Assembly: GCF_913053745.1 (NCBI RefSeq)
Contig: NZ_CAJXGF010000001.1
Coordinates: 58,881-122,880, forward strand
DNA: 64,000 nt
Source of the DNA: an uncultured Nitratireductor sp.
GTDB lineage: Bacteria; Pseudomonadota; Alphaproteobacteria; Rhizobiales; Rhizobiaceae
Direction: 5' to 3'
Part shown: positions 47,524 to 56,107 of the stretch, one piece after another
How positions within the stretch are numbered: position 1 is the first letter of the stretch
How the letters are laid out: every line of letters begins with the position of its first letter
Notes under the pieces: model-generated
Told to the model about the DNA's origin: nothing
Database searches by the model: none
Seen by the model: the letters and a program-made list of their open reading frames with translations, nothing else
Translations under genes and position numbers: made by a program

Positions 47524-50202
47524 TCAGTTTAGAGGCACTGAGAAGCCGACGCGCCAGCCGTAACTGTCATTGGTCGAGCCAATTCCGTCGTATTGCGCCG
47601 AAAGGTCCAACTGGGCGCCGCTTGGCACGCGCCAGCCGAGGCCCGCCTTGAGATTGCCCGACAATCCGCGCGAATTGGCGGCGTATGAGCCGGCTGAAAA
47701 GGCGCCCTCGTCACCGAAAGCAAAGACGAGACCCGCTTCGACCCAGGGTGACACGACGTTGCCATCTTCGAAATCAAACGCATAGGCAAGGCGCGGTGTG
47801 AAATCGACCCGACCCTGGGCAATGGTCTGTGCAGGTATCGCCACGGAGAGACTATCAGTGTAGGCGTGCTGGTGTTCCGAGATATATTCGACAGCAAGTT
47901 TCGGACTGACCGTCAGGCTGTCGATCTTGAACTCGCCGATCAGCGCGCCATACGCCATCCAGCGTGTCGTGTCGAAGTGGTCGGTATAGGTCCCGAAGGG
48001 TGAAATCGTGTTGCGCGACCGGCCCCATGATGCGCCGAGGTCGATATAGAAATTGTCGTCCAGCCGGAAGGTGCCATAGGGACCGACCATCCAGCCGACG
48101 CCGCTCACCATGCCGGATGTCGCGGCAAAATACTGGTCCATCCAGTCGACTTCCAGCTTGACGCCGATGAGCGCATCGGGCGTTGCAAGGTAATCGATAC
48201 CGGCATGGACAATGCCGAAATTGCCGTTCTGGCTTGTATTGTCGCTGAACAGGGCAAAGCTGCCCTGCGACCAGATGTCCCATTTGCCGATATCAGGAAT
48301 GTTGATGCCCTGGTCGGAGCGCTTGTCGAAGAAGGAACGCATCTCCCGGGCGCTGGCGCTATAGGCAAACCGTTGGTCGCTCATCCGCATGCTGAGGGGC
48401 GAAGGAAACCAGGGTAATAGACCGAACATTTCCAGGCCCGCCGATCCGTCGCCCGGTGTACCGCCGCTCAGCCGGTCCAGGCGGCGCCCCACATCGGGCT
48501 GGTTGTTGAGGATCATGGCGTTTCTGGCTCCGAGATAATCGGCGATCATCTGACTGGTGACACTACGCGTTTCGATCAATTCAAATCTGCAGATAACGCT
48601 CTCCCCGGCGGCGAGCATCACTGTTGCGGTGCGGATCTCGATATCACCGGACGAATTGCCGTCATCACAACTGACCGACACCAAGCCATATCCGGCTGCA
48701 GTCATATCCTGCGCGGCAATGGCGTGGGTTCCGGGGGGAACACCCGTGACCGTGCGCTGGGCCGTACCGGAAACCGTTGACAGCGAAAAATTGAGAGGCC
48801 CGGTCGGAGAGGTAAAACCAACCGTAGTATCAGTGCCGGTGATGTTCTGCACGATTGTGATTTCGGCACTGGCAACGCCATCGCCAGAAAGGGCGAAGTC
48901 GAACGGCGCCTCGTCGGCGTCATCGTTGGCGATCGACAGGGTGGCGCCCCGCGTCCCCAGCGCCGAAGGATCGAACTGGACCGTCACGCTCGTGGTGCCG
49001 CCGGACGCGACACTCGCCGCCGGCTGCGCGGTGATGGCGAAGTCGGCGGCATGGGCCCCCGAGAGGCTGGCCGCATTGCTGCCCAGCGTCAGCGTGTCGG
49101 TCCCCGAATTGGCGATGGTGAAGGTGCGGCTGACAGTGCCGCCGCCGACATCGCTCGCGCCGAAGTCTGTGTGGTCGGCAGCGTCCGGCGAACCGTCCCC
49201 ATCGGCGATGTCGGTGCCGTTGCCGGAGACCGCGATCTCGGGCGCACCGGTGCCCGTGCCCTGGATGGCGAAGTCGAACGGCGCCTCGTCGGCGTCATCG
49301 TTGGCGATCGACAGGGTGGCGCCCCGCGTCCCCAGCGCCGAAGGATCGAACTGGACCGTCACGCTCGTGGTGCCGCCGGACGCGACACTCGCCGCCGGCT
49401 GCGCGGTGATGGCGAAGTCGGCGGCATGGGCCCCCGAGAGGCTGGCCGCATTGCTGCCCAGCGTCAGCGTGTCGGTCCCCGAATTGGCGATGGTGAAGGT
49501 GCGGCTGACAGTGCCGCCGCCGACATCGCTCGCGCCGAAGTCTGTGTGATCGGCAGCGTCCGGCGAAGCGTCCCCGTCGGCGATGTCGGTGCCGTTGCCG
49601 GAGACCGCGATCTCGGGCGCGCCGGTGCAGTCCGGGTCGGTCGTCATGTCGATCATCTTATAGCCGGACACTCCGTTTCCCGGGGCCGATACGTTCGACC
49701 CATTGTAGGGTGCCTGGCTCGTGGACCAGATGCTACCCGTATCCCAGCTGTCGTAGAGACCAAAATACATATCGGTGCCGTTCGCCAGATAGCTCACATG
49801 TACGGAAGAGGTGTTGGTCTGCTGTGGCAACTGCCCGGTCGGCACGTTTGTCGCGGAGGCGGCAAACCCCGCCGAAGTGTCTGAATCGTCCCACACAATG
49901 AGCTGTAGCGTACGGCCGGGATTGGCATCATTGTTATAGGCCGTCCACTGGATTCGTACCTGTGTCCCAGTATTGTTGGCATAAGGGCCTGCGATGCAGG
50001 CGCCGTCGGACTGGAAGGACAGGCTGACGGAGGGATCGCTCCAGCCGGCTTGCGCGCCCCCCACCATTGCGCCCAGGCCGAGGGCAGTCAGCGCCAGCAG
50101 GCGCGATGCGGCCAGGGGTGCACGCATTGCGGGGGCAAGAAACTCTAACGCTCCGGAAAACGGCTTCGTGCCGCCCGGTTTCACAATCTCGCGATTTTTC
50201 AT
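47524..50202 (-). CDS. Autotransporter-domain protein with choice-of-anchor-D-like repeats
   Basis: 892 aa; signal peptide; tandem 125-aa repeats; C-terminal beta-barrel ending WRVGFSVPLN. Confidence 0.87.
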   Translation of the reverse strand: MKNREIVKPGGTKPFSGALEFLAPAMRAPLAASRLLALTALGLGAMVGGAQAGWSDPSVSLSFQSDGACIAGPYANNTGTQVRIQWTAYNNDANPGRTLQLIVWDDSDTSAGFAASATNVPTGQLPQQTNTSSVHVSYLANGTDMYFGLYDSWDTGSIWSTSQAPYNGSNVSAPGNGVSGYKMIDMTTDPDCTGAPEIAVSGNGTDIADGDASPDAADHTDFGASDVGGGTVSRTFTIANSGTDTLTLGSNAASLSGAHAADFAITAQPAASVASGGTTSVTVQFDPSALGTRGATLSIANDDADEAPFDFAIQGTGTGAPEIAVSGNGTDIADGDGSPDAADHTDFGASDVGGGTVSRTFTIANSGTDTLTLGSNAASLSGAHAADFAITAQPAASVASGGTTSVTVQFDPSALGTRGATLSIANDDADEAPFDFALSGDGVASAEITIVQNITGTDTTVGFTSPTGPLNFSLSTVSGTAQRTVTGVPPGTHAIAAQDMTAAGYGLVSVSCDDGNSSGDIEIRTATVMLAAGESVICRFELIETRSVTSQMIADYLGARNAMILNNQPDVGRRLDRLSGGTPGDGSAGLEMFGLLPWFPSPLSMRMSDQRFAYSASAREMRSFFDKRSDQGINIPDIGKWDIWSQGSFALFSDNTSQNGNFGIVHAGIDYLATPDALIGVKLEVDWMDQYFAATSGMVSGVGWMVGPYGTFRLDDNFYIDLGASWGRSRNTISPFGTYTDHFDTTRWMAYGALIGEFKIDSLTVSPKLAVEYISEHQHAYTDSLSVAIPAQTIAQGRVDFTPRLAYAFDFEDGNVVSPWVEAGLVFAFGDEGAFSAGSYAANSRGLSGNLKAGLGWRVPSGAQLDLSAQYDGIGSTNDSYGWRVGFSVPLN
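48892..49251 (-). repeat. Intragenic tandem repeat, copy A (375-bp period)
   Basis: Near identical to 49267-49626; only about four differences spotted by eye. Confidence 0.95.
49267..49626 (-). repeat. Intragenic tandem repeat, copy B (375-bp period)
   Basis: See copy A. Confidence 0.95.
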
Positions 50203-50377
50203 ATTCCTACTTGCCCATGCTCCCGCTCCGGCCGTCCAGCACCAGACCGCCGCTATCCGAGCTTCGGCAAGGCGCGTGACGCTGCGCGCAATCCTTTACA
50301 AACTTGGAAATCATCGATAGCCAAATAATCCGAATGCAATATATTCATACTGGGAATAATTTGGTGCGGGTGATCGA

Positions 50378-51310
50378 ATGTCCGGGCTGAAAAATCTGGA
50401 TCTCAACTTGCTGGTGGTCTTCGAGGCGGTCTATTCGGCCGGCAATATTTCCCAGGCAGCCCGGCGGCTGGGAATGAGCCAGCCGACGATTTCGAACGCA
50501 TTGCGACGCCTCCGCGACGGTCTGGACGATCCGCTCTTCGTGCGTGCGGGACGCGGCGTGCACCCGACCCCGCGGGCGATACAGATGATCGGGCCGGTGC
50601 GCGAGGCGCTGCAGATGATCGAGAGCGGGGTCGCCCCGGACGTTCACTTCGATCCTGCAACGTCGACCCGTCATTTCCGCGTGGTGGTGCTGGACGCGAT
50701 GGAGCCCATCGTCATGCCGCACGTGATTCGCCAGATACAGGCCTACAGGTCGGTAACAATCGAAAATCTGGCAGTCGTGGACACGCCGATGAGCGACCGG
50801 CTGAACGACGGTTCTCTCGATCTGGTGATCGCCAATTTTCTGGCGGAAAGCCGGGACACGCATTGCGAAGCCCTGGCCCCGGTTCACCTGTCGGTGGTCG
50901 CGCGTAACGACCACCCGGCGATCAGTGGAGAGTTTTCGCTCGATCACTTCCAGACGCTCGGGCATGTCGCGCTGGTGCCGCGCGTGCAGGCGCTGTCGCG
51001 GATGCTGGAAGTGCTGCGCAGGCTCGATATCCAGCGGCACGTGGCCTATTCGGTGACCAAGTTCTGGTCCTTCCCGCACATCCTGATGACGACGGATCTG
51101 GTAGCGATCCTGCCGACGGCATTCGCGAAAGTGATTTCGCGCAACCATCCGCTGGCGCTGTACGATCTGCCCTTCGCCTATCCCGAGGAACAGATCTACA
51201 TGACCTGGAAAACCAGCCGCACCAACGATCCCGGCCACCGTTGGCTGCGCGAGGAGATCGCCAGCGCGGTCAGGCAGGCTGCGGCGCAGGCTCCGGAACC
51301 TGCGCAATAG
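50378..51310 (+). CDS. LysR family transcriptional regulator (NodD-like subgroup)
   Basis: LKNLDLNLLVVFEAVYSAGNISQAARRLGMSQPTISNALRRLRDGLDDPLFVR. Confidence 0.92.
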   Translation: MSGLKNLDLNLLVVFEAVYSAGNISQAARRLGMSQPTISNALRRLRDGLDDPLFVRAGRGVHPTPRAIQMIGPVREALQMIESGVAPDVHFDPATSTRHFRVVVLDAMEPIVMPHVIRQIQAYRSVTIENLAVVDTPMSDRLNDGSLDLVIANFLAESRDTHCEALAPVHLSVVARNDHPAISGEFSLDHFQTLGHVALVPRVQALSRMLEVLRRLDIQRHVAYSVTKFWSFPHILMTTDLVAILPTAFAKVISRNHPLALYDLPFAYPEEQIYMTWKTSRTNDPGHRWLREEIASAVRQAAAQAPEPAQ

Positions 51311-52526
51311 TACGCATTGCCCGCCAGTAGTGCCAAGCGCCCCAGACGCCAGCAATCTGGACGAGGAGGATGGCGTAGGCCAGCGAGCGAGCGCCCTGGC
51401 CGGCAAACAGCATGTCGCTGGCCAGGCCGATGACGGTCGGCCCGACGCCGACGCCCACGATATTGAAGGCGCACATGTAAATCGCCGTCGCCATGGGACG
51501 CATATGCGGCTCGACGCGCGCATGGAGGAAAGCATAGGTCGGCCCCCAGAACACGGCGGCGAGGCTGCCCGACACCGCCAGACAGGCGAGCGCCGGCCCG
51601 GCCGACGGAAACAGGAGGAAACCGATGGAGAAGGGCTTGGCGATCAGGATCGCCGCGATGACGACGCCGAGGCGCCAGCTCGGATTGTCCGCGCCTAGCC
51701 GGTCGGCGATCGCGCCGCCGGCCCATGTGCCGAGTCCGCCGAGGACGCCGACGCCGAGCGCCAGATAGATGCCGGTCTGCGACTGGCTCAGCCCGTGTGC
51801 GCGCATGATGAAGGCGGCGTTCCAGGCGAGTGCGCCGAAGGTGACGATGCCGGTGACGGCCAGTCCGCACAGGGCGTGGAACAGTCCCCGATCGTTCCGG
51901 ATGGTTCGCCATGTGATGAGGAAAAGCGATCCGCGCCTGACCGCCGTGGTTTTGTCTGTCCGCTGCGGTTCCGCCACCGTGAAACGCAGCAGGAGCGCCA
52001 GCAGCAATCCCGGCAGGCCGGCGATCACGAAGGCCCATCGCCAGCCGAACGCCTGACCCGCGATGCCGCCGACCAGAAAGGCGAGCAACACGCCGATATT
52101 GGCGCCAGCCGCGAAGGTCGCCATCGCTGACGTCCGCCTTTCGGGCGGATAGAGGTCGGAAATCATCGAATGGGCAGGGGACACGGCGCCCGCCTCGCCG
52201 ATCCCGACGCCGAGACGGGCCATCGCCAGTTGCGCGAAATTCTGTGCAAGGGCCATCGCAATCGTGAGCGAACTCCAAATGGCGGTGGCGGCGGATACAA
52301 TGTTGCGACGGTTTCCGCGCGCAGCCAGTGCGGCGACCGGAAATCCGAACAGGACGTAGACGACGACGAATACAGGACCGGACAGCAGGCCGAGTTGCGT
52401 GTCCGTCAGCGCAAATTCTGTGCCGATCTGATCGAGCGTGATGGCCAGGATGTTGCGGTCAAGCTGATTAACTGCAAACACTGCAGTCAGCACACCGAGT
52501 GCATAGGCGTTGGATTTCCCCCGCAT
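51270..52526 (-). CDS. MFS transporter
   Basis: 418 aa; VNQLDRNILAITLDQIGTEFALTDTQLGLLSG. Confidence 0.9.
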   Translation of the reverse strand: MRGKSNAYALGVLTAVFAVNQLDRNILAITLDQIGTEFALTDTQLGLLSGPVFVVVYVLFGFPVAALAARGNRRNIVSAATAIWSSLTIAMALAQNFAQLAMARLGVGIGEAGAVSPAHSMISDLYPPERRTSAMATFAAGANIGVLLAFLVGGIAGQAFGWRWAFVIAGLPGLLLALLLRFTVAEPQRTDKTTAVRRGSLFLITWRTIRNDRGLFHALCGLAVTGIVTFGALAWNAAFIMRAHGLSQSQTGIYLALGVGVLGGLGTWAGGAIADRLGADNPSWRLGVVIAAILIAKPFSIGFLLFPSAGPALACLAVSGSLAAVFWGPTYAFLHARVEPHMRPMATAIYMCAFNIVGVGVGPTVIGLASDMLFAGQGARSLAYAILLVQIAGVWGAWHYWRAMRTIAQVPEPAPQPA

Positions 52527-52783
52527 CGTCCCCCCTGTCCGCCGACCGTGGTCGAATCCTACACCGCCGCTCTCAACTGACCTGCAACGAGTAATTTCCT
52601 CCAGTTGGGATAGAGCCTCGACCGTTTGTTACGCCATAAGGCGCGGTTTGATCAACCGGCGGAGGTAAGGACCCCTCATCTGACGGTCGAACTTGTGCCA
52701 AATCCTAAAATTGATCACGGAATAAACGAAACGACTGATCGTTGCATGTCCTATCCGAAAGCAGACTGAATAGCCCTAGTATT

Positions 52784-53008
52784 CTAGACGACCTCGGCCC
52801 TCATTTCCTGCTGCCGTTCGAAGTCGACGGGTGACAGCATCCCGTTCCTGACATGCTTGCGTTTCGGGTTGTAGAACATCTCGATGTAGTCGAACACATC
52901 CTGCCTGGCTTCGACGCGGTCCTGGTGATCTACGACCGCAGCCACGTGCAAGTCCTTGTGGGTATCGACGCCGACGACGACGTGAGATGCTTCTGAGTGT
53001 TCGGCCAT
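52784..53008 (-). pseudogene. Chimeric ORF: IS110 transposase N-terminus fused in frame to IS3 transposase C-terminus
   Basis: MAEHSEASHVVVGVDTHKDLHVAAVVDHQDRV (IS110) + EARQDVFDYIEMFYNPKRKHVRNGMLSPVDFERQ (IS3 OrfB). Confidence 0.85.
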
Positions 53009-53258
53009 CCTATGATCCTTTCCTGCGGCACGTGAACGAGCATCGCTCAGAAGAATGCAGGGACAGGACAGTCACGAGACCGGATGGTCAGGCCCTTCTT
53101 GGGTCACGGCGCACCTTTGAGACAAGCTCGCCGCAGGGCGTTCCCGGATGATCGACAGGTCCAGGGAAAGACACGTGTCAGGTCGATCGGAGTGAGAGGC
53201 AGATCACACCGGAAAGCCATGCGGCACCAACCCAGCGAATGGTCGATCGGTGTTTGAG

Positions 53259-53873
53259 TCAAACCACCCGAGAACTGGCACCAATCGTATGACTATCCGA
53301 GTGGATCAGTACCTTGTGCTTCGGCTTCCGTCTCCACACCTCCATGTGCAGGGCCTGCAGGACCACGTCCGTCGTCTGCCGGCTCTGTATCGACCAGCCG
53401 ACGACGCGGCGGGAGTAGAGGTCGATCACGACCGCCAGATAGGCAAAGCCTTCCAGCGTCCGGATATAGGTAATGTCCGTGCCCCAGATCCGATCCGGCG
53501 CGTCCACGTCGAACTGCCGGTCCAATGTATTGTCGACGACCAGTGACGGCTTGCCGCCATAGCTTCCCGGCCGGCGCTTGCAGCCGATCTGAGCCTTGAT
53601 GCCTGTCAAACCGGCGAGACGTGCAACGCGGTTCGGGCAACACGTCTCACCCTGGTCCAGCAGATCATCGTGAAGCTTGCGATAGCCATACATCTTGCCG
53701 CTTTCCTTCCAGGCCTTCTTGATCAGTTCGGTCTGGCGGACGTCTTCCTTCGCCCGCTTGCTCAGCGGGTTCTTCAGCCAGGCGTAGAAGCCGCTTGGAT
53801 GGATGCGCAGGCAACGACACATCGTCCGCACCGAGAACAGTTGACGATGCTCGGCAACGAACGCGTATCTCAC
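53259..53873 (-). pseudogene. IS3 family transposase OrfB, truncated inside the DDE domain
   Basis: MYGYRKLHDDLLDQG, IWGTDITYIRTLEGFAYLAVVIDLYSRRVVGWS; ends HSDSHTIGASSRVV instead of the catalytic-domain remainder. Confidence 0.88.
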
Positions 53874-54138
53874 TTTGCATCCTTGGCGAAATACGCGGTG
53901 GCTTTTTTAGGATGTCGCGCTCCTCGGTGACCCTTGCCAGTTCGCGCTTCAACCGTCTGATCTCGGCGTCCATGTCATCACCGCCTGGTGGCTGTGAGAA
54001 CTTCTTCTTCCATGCGTAGAGCGAATGCGGACTGACGCCCAGTCGCTTCGAGACCTCCGCGACCGGATGGCCTCGCTCGGTGGTCTGCGCCACCGCGTCC
54101 CGTTTGAACTCATCGCTGAAATTGGCTTTGCCCATCAT
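53665..54138 (-). pseudogene. IS3 family transposase OrfA, frame altered at an A6 tract
   Basis: FSDEFKRDAVAQTTERGHPVAEVSKRLGVSPHSLYAWKKKF...DILKK then out of frame (PPRISPRM instead of ATAYFAK). Confidence 0.8.
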
Positions 54139-54274
54139 GGCCTCCTTGCCTCAAAATTAGGAAAGAAGGCGTCTACGAATCTAGGGGCTATTCACTTACT
54201 GAAGCACACCGGAAGATGGACACAGGCGAGAGGGAGCTTATCCATCGAAGCGGTCATGGATGCTGCACAGATCG

Positions 54275-55201
54275 TCAAAACCGCACGGCCAGATTGGCGC
54301 CGAACCCGTGATCCTGGGCATCGCGTGCGATCTGCCCGGAATAGGAAACGCCGAGCGTGGCGTTGTCCGTCATGTCGAGTTCGAGCCCGGCTTCGATGAT
54401 GGCGGCATCCTTGGCGATCGGCACGCCGGCGATCGTGAAGGTGTCGCCACCAGCAAAGGCGTGCGTGGATAGCGGTACCGTGTCGCCGAAGGCCTGGCGC
54501 CAAACGAGCGTGCTATGCGCCGTAGCACTCATGCCGCGGAGGTCAAAATCCCTCGAGGCGTGAACGCCGAGCGTCGCAAAGGTGGTGGCCGTGGTCCGGT
54601 CGGCCGCCAACAGCGCGGCCGCGCCGCCTTCCTCGGCAAAAGCGTTCGTGCGCAGGCTTACATGCGCAAGGCCGGCGAAGGGTTCGACGGTCGTGGCAGC
54701 GGTTTCGATGCGGTAACCTGCCTCACCGAAAGCCTGGAAGGTAGCTGCGGTATAGTCGGCCGACAGGTTGTCGGCGAAACCGGAAAAAGCGGCCGCGCGA
54801 TTCGTCTCGATGGCATGCCAAGTATAGGCGAGCCCGCCAGACAGACGCAGCGCATCCCACCGACCGCCGCCGTAAAGGCCAAGGTGGACATTGTCGCTCG
54901 AGCCAGAAGCGGCCCGTTCGTCGACATCGAAGGCGCTATGCCCGTAGCCGGCGACAAGCCCCAGCCGGATGTTTTGGGTGATCGCGCCGTCGATGCCCGT
55001 CAGAAAACCGCCGGACGCGCGGTCGAGCTTTGCCGCATTGCCGTCGCCGTCCGTCTCGCCCCAAGTACCATAGATCTCGCCCCAGGCGACCGGGCCGATG
55101 CTTTCCGGCGCCGTCGGGCGCGGGCGGCTCTGGATTTGGAAAGTTCTCGCATACCAATCGTATGCATGTCTGCTGGATTGCAGGGAAGTGCAGATTTGCA
55201 A
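54275..55201 (-). pseudogene. Orphan autotransporter beta-domain (passenger missing)
   Basis: VAWGEIYGTWGETDGDGNAAKLDRASGGFLTGIDGAI...LGVSYSGQIARDAQDHGFGANLAVRF. Confidence 0.8.
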
Positions 55202-55465
55202 TTTCCAGAACCCGTGACACTTTTTTGGTGCAGAATGTCCGGTTTATGGTCGCTCAATCAAGCCAATGAATGGCCGACAAAGGGTCGTAAGTTGTCATTC
55301 GGCTACAGCTGGGCGACCGGCCGTTATGGCCGTTTGTTTAGTTCAAAGCGGTTGGTCCGCTTCCGGCTCCCGGACTTCCTGACTGATTCTTGCTTGAGTA
55401 GCCAAGCTAAGGGCACCGAAAAGTTATCACGCTGGGTGCACAGTGATGATCTGAATGGCCGGATT

Positions 55466-56107
55466 TCAGACAGCTTTGCGTAGCAGCCCGGTCAGAACAT
55501 CGCGCCCGACTTCCCCGCCGCGTTGCAGTGCTTCGGCAACGCCATCGCGGCTCTCGCTGGACCGGGTTTGCTCCATTTTCGAGATACCGATCAGAGCTAT
55601 GATGTGAATGCGGAAGCCTACTATTCTTGGCATCATGCGGGCAATGTCCGCCTCTGAAATCCTATCGAGTTGCCATGCGCCGCCGATGCGGCGCTCGGAC
55701 AGGCGAACGATGTCTTCCATCAAAACGCGCATGTCCGCGGCACCGACCGGTTCTAACTCTCCGCGCAGATGCACTGCCTGATAGATCCAGGTCGGTACGT
55801 CCTCGTCTTCCACATACCAGCTTGGCGAGACATAAGCCGACGGGCCGTTGAACACCGCAAGGATCGGCCCCGGTTTCATGACGTCTTCAGCTTGCGGATT
55901 GATCCGCGCGATGTGGCCGATGACAGTGCTGCAATCGGGCGCATCGCTTTCGAAGAAAAGAGGGGTTTGTGTTGCTTCCATGGTCTCACGGCGAGCGGTT
56001 ATGATCGTCGCAAGCGGATACGCGCGCACAAGATTTCGTGTCTCCGCTTCACCTGCTCGATAAAGAGGCGGCACGTAGGGCCGCTCCACCTTTCTGTTCA
56101 TTTCCAT
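55466..56107 (-). CDS. FMN-binding negative transcriptional regulator (PaiB-like)
   Basis: YVPPLYRAGEAETRNLVRAYPLATIIT; HIARINPQ; GPSAYVSPSWY. Confidence 0.87.
   Translation of the reverse strand: MEMNRKVERPYVPPLYRAGEAETRNLVRAYPLATIITARRETMEATQTPLFFESDAPDCSTVIGHIARINPQAEDVMKPGPILAVFNGPSAYVSPSWYVEDEDVPTWIYQAVHLRGELEPVGAADMRVLMEDIVRLSERRIGGAWQLDRISEADIARMMPRIVGFRIHIIALIGISKMEQTRSSESRDGVAEALQRGGEVGRDVLTGLLRKAV

Larger units (their letters stand above)
52767..54194 (-). mobile_element. IS3-family insertion sequence, degenerate, interrupted by an IS110 fragment
   Basis: Terminal inverted repeats TGAATAGCCC(C)TAG-ATTC-TAGACG at both ends; orfA and orfB remnants; no target duplication seen. Confidence 0.85.

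Noticed and set aside
49051-49884. 277-aa plus-strand repetitive ORF that could suggest a repeat protein or CRISPR-like array
   Set aside because: Its repeats are the reverse complement of the autotransporter choice-of-anchor repeats; 375-bp coding period, no spacers.
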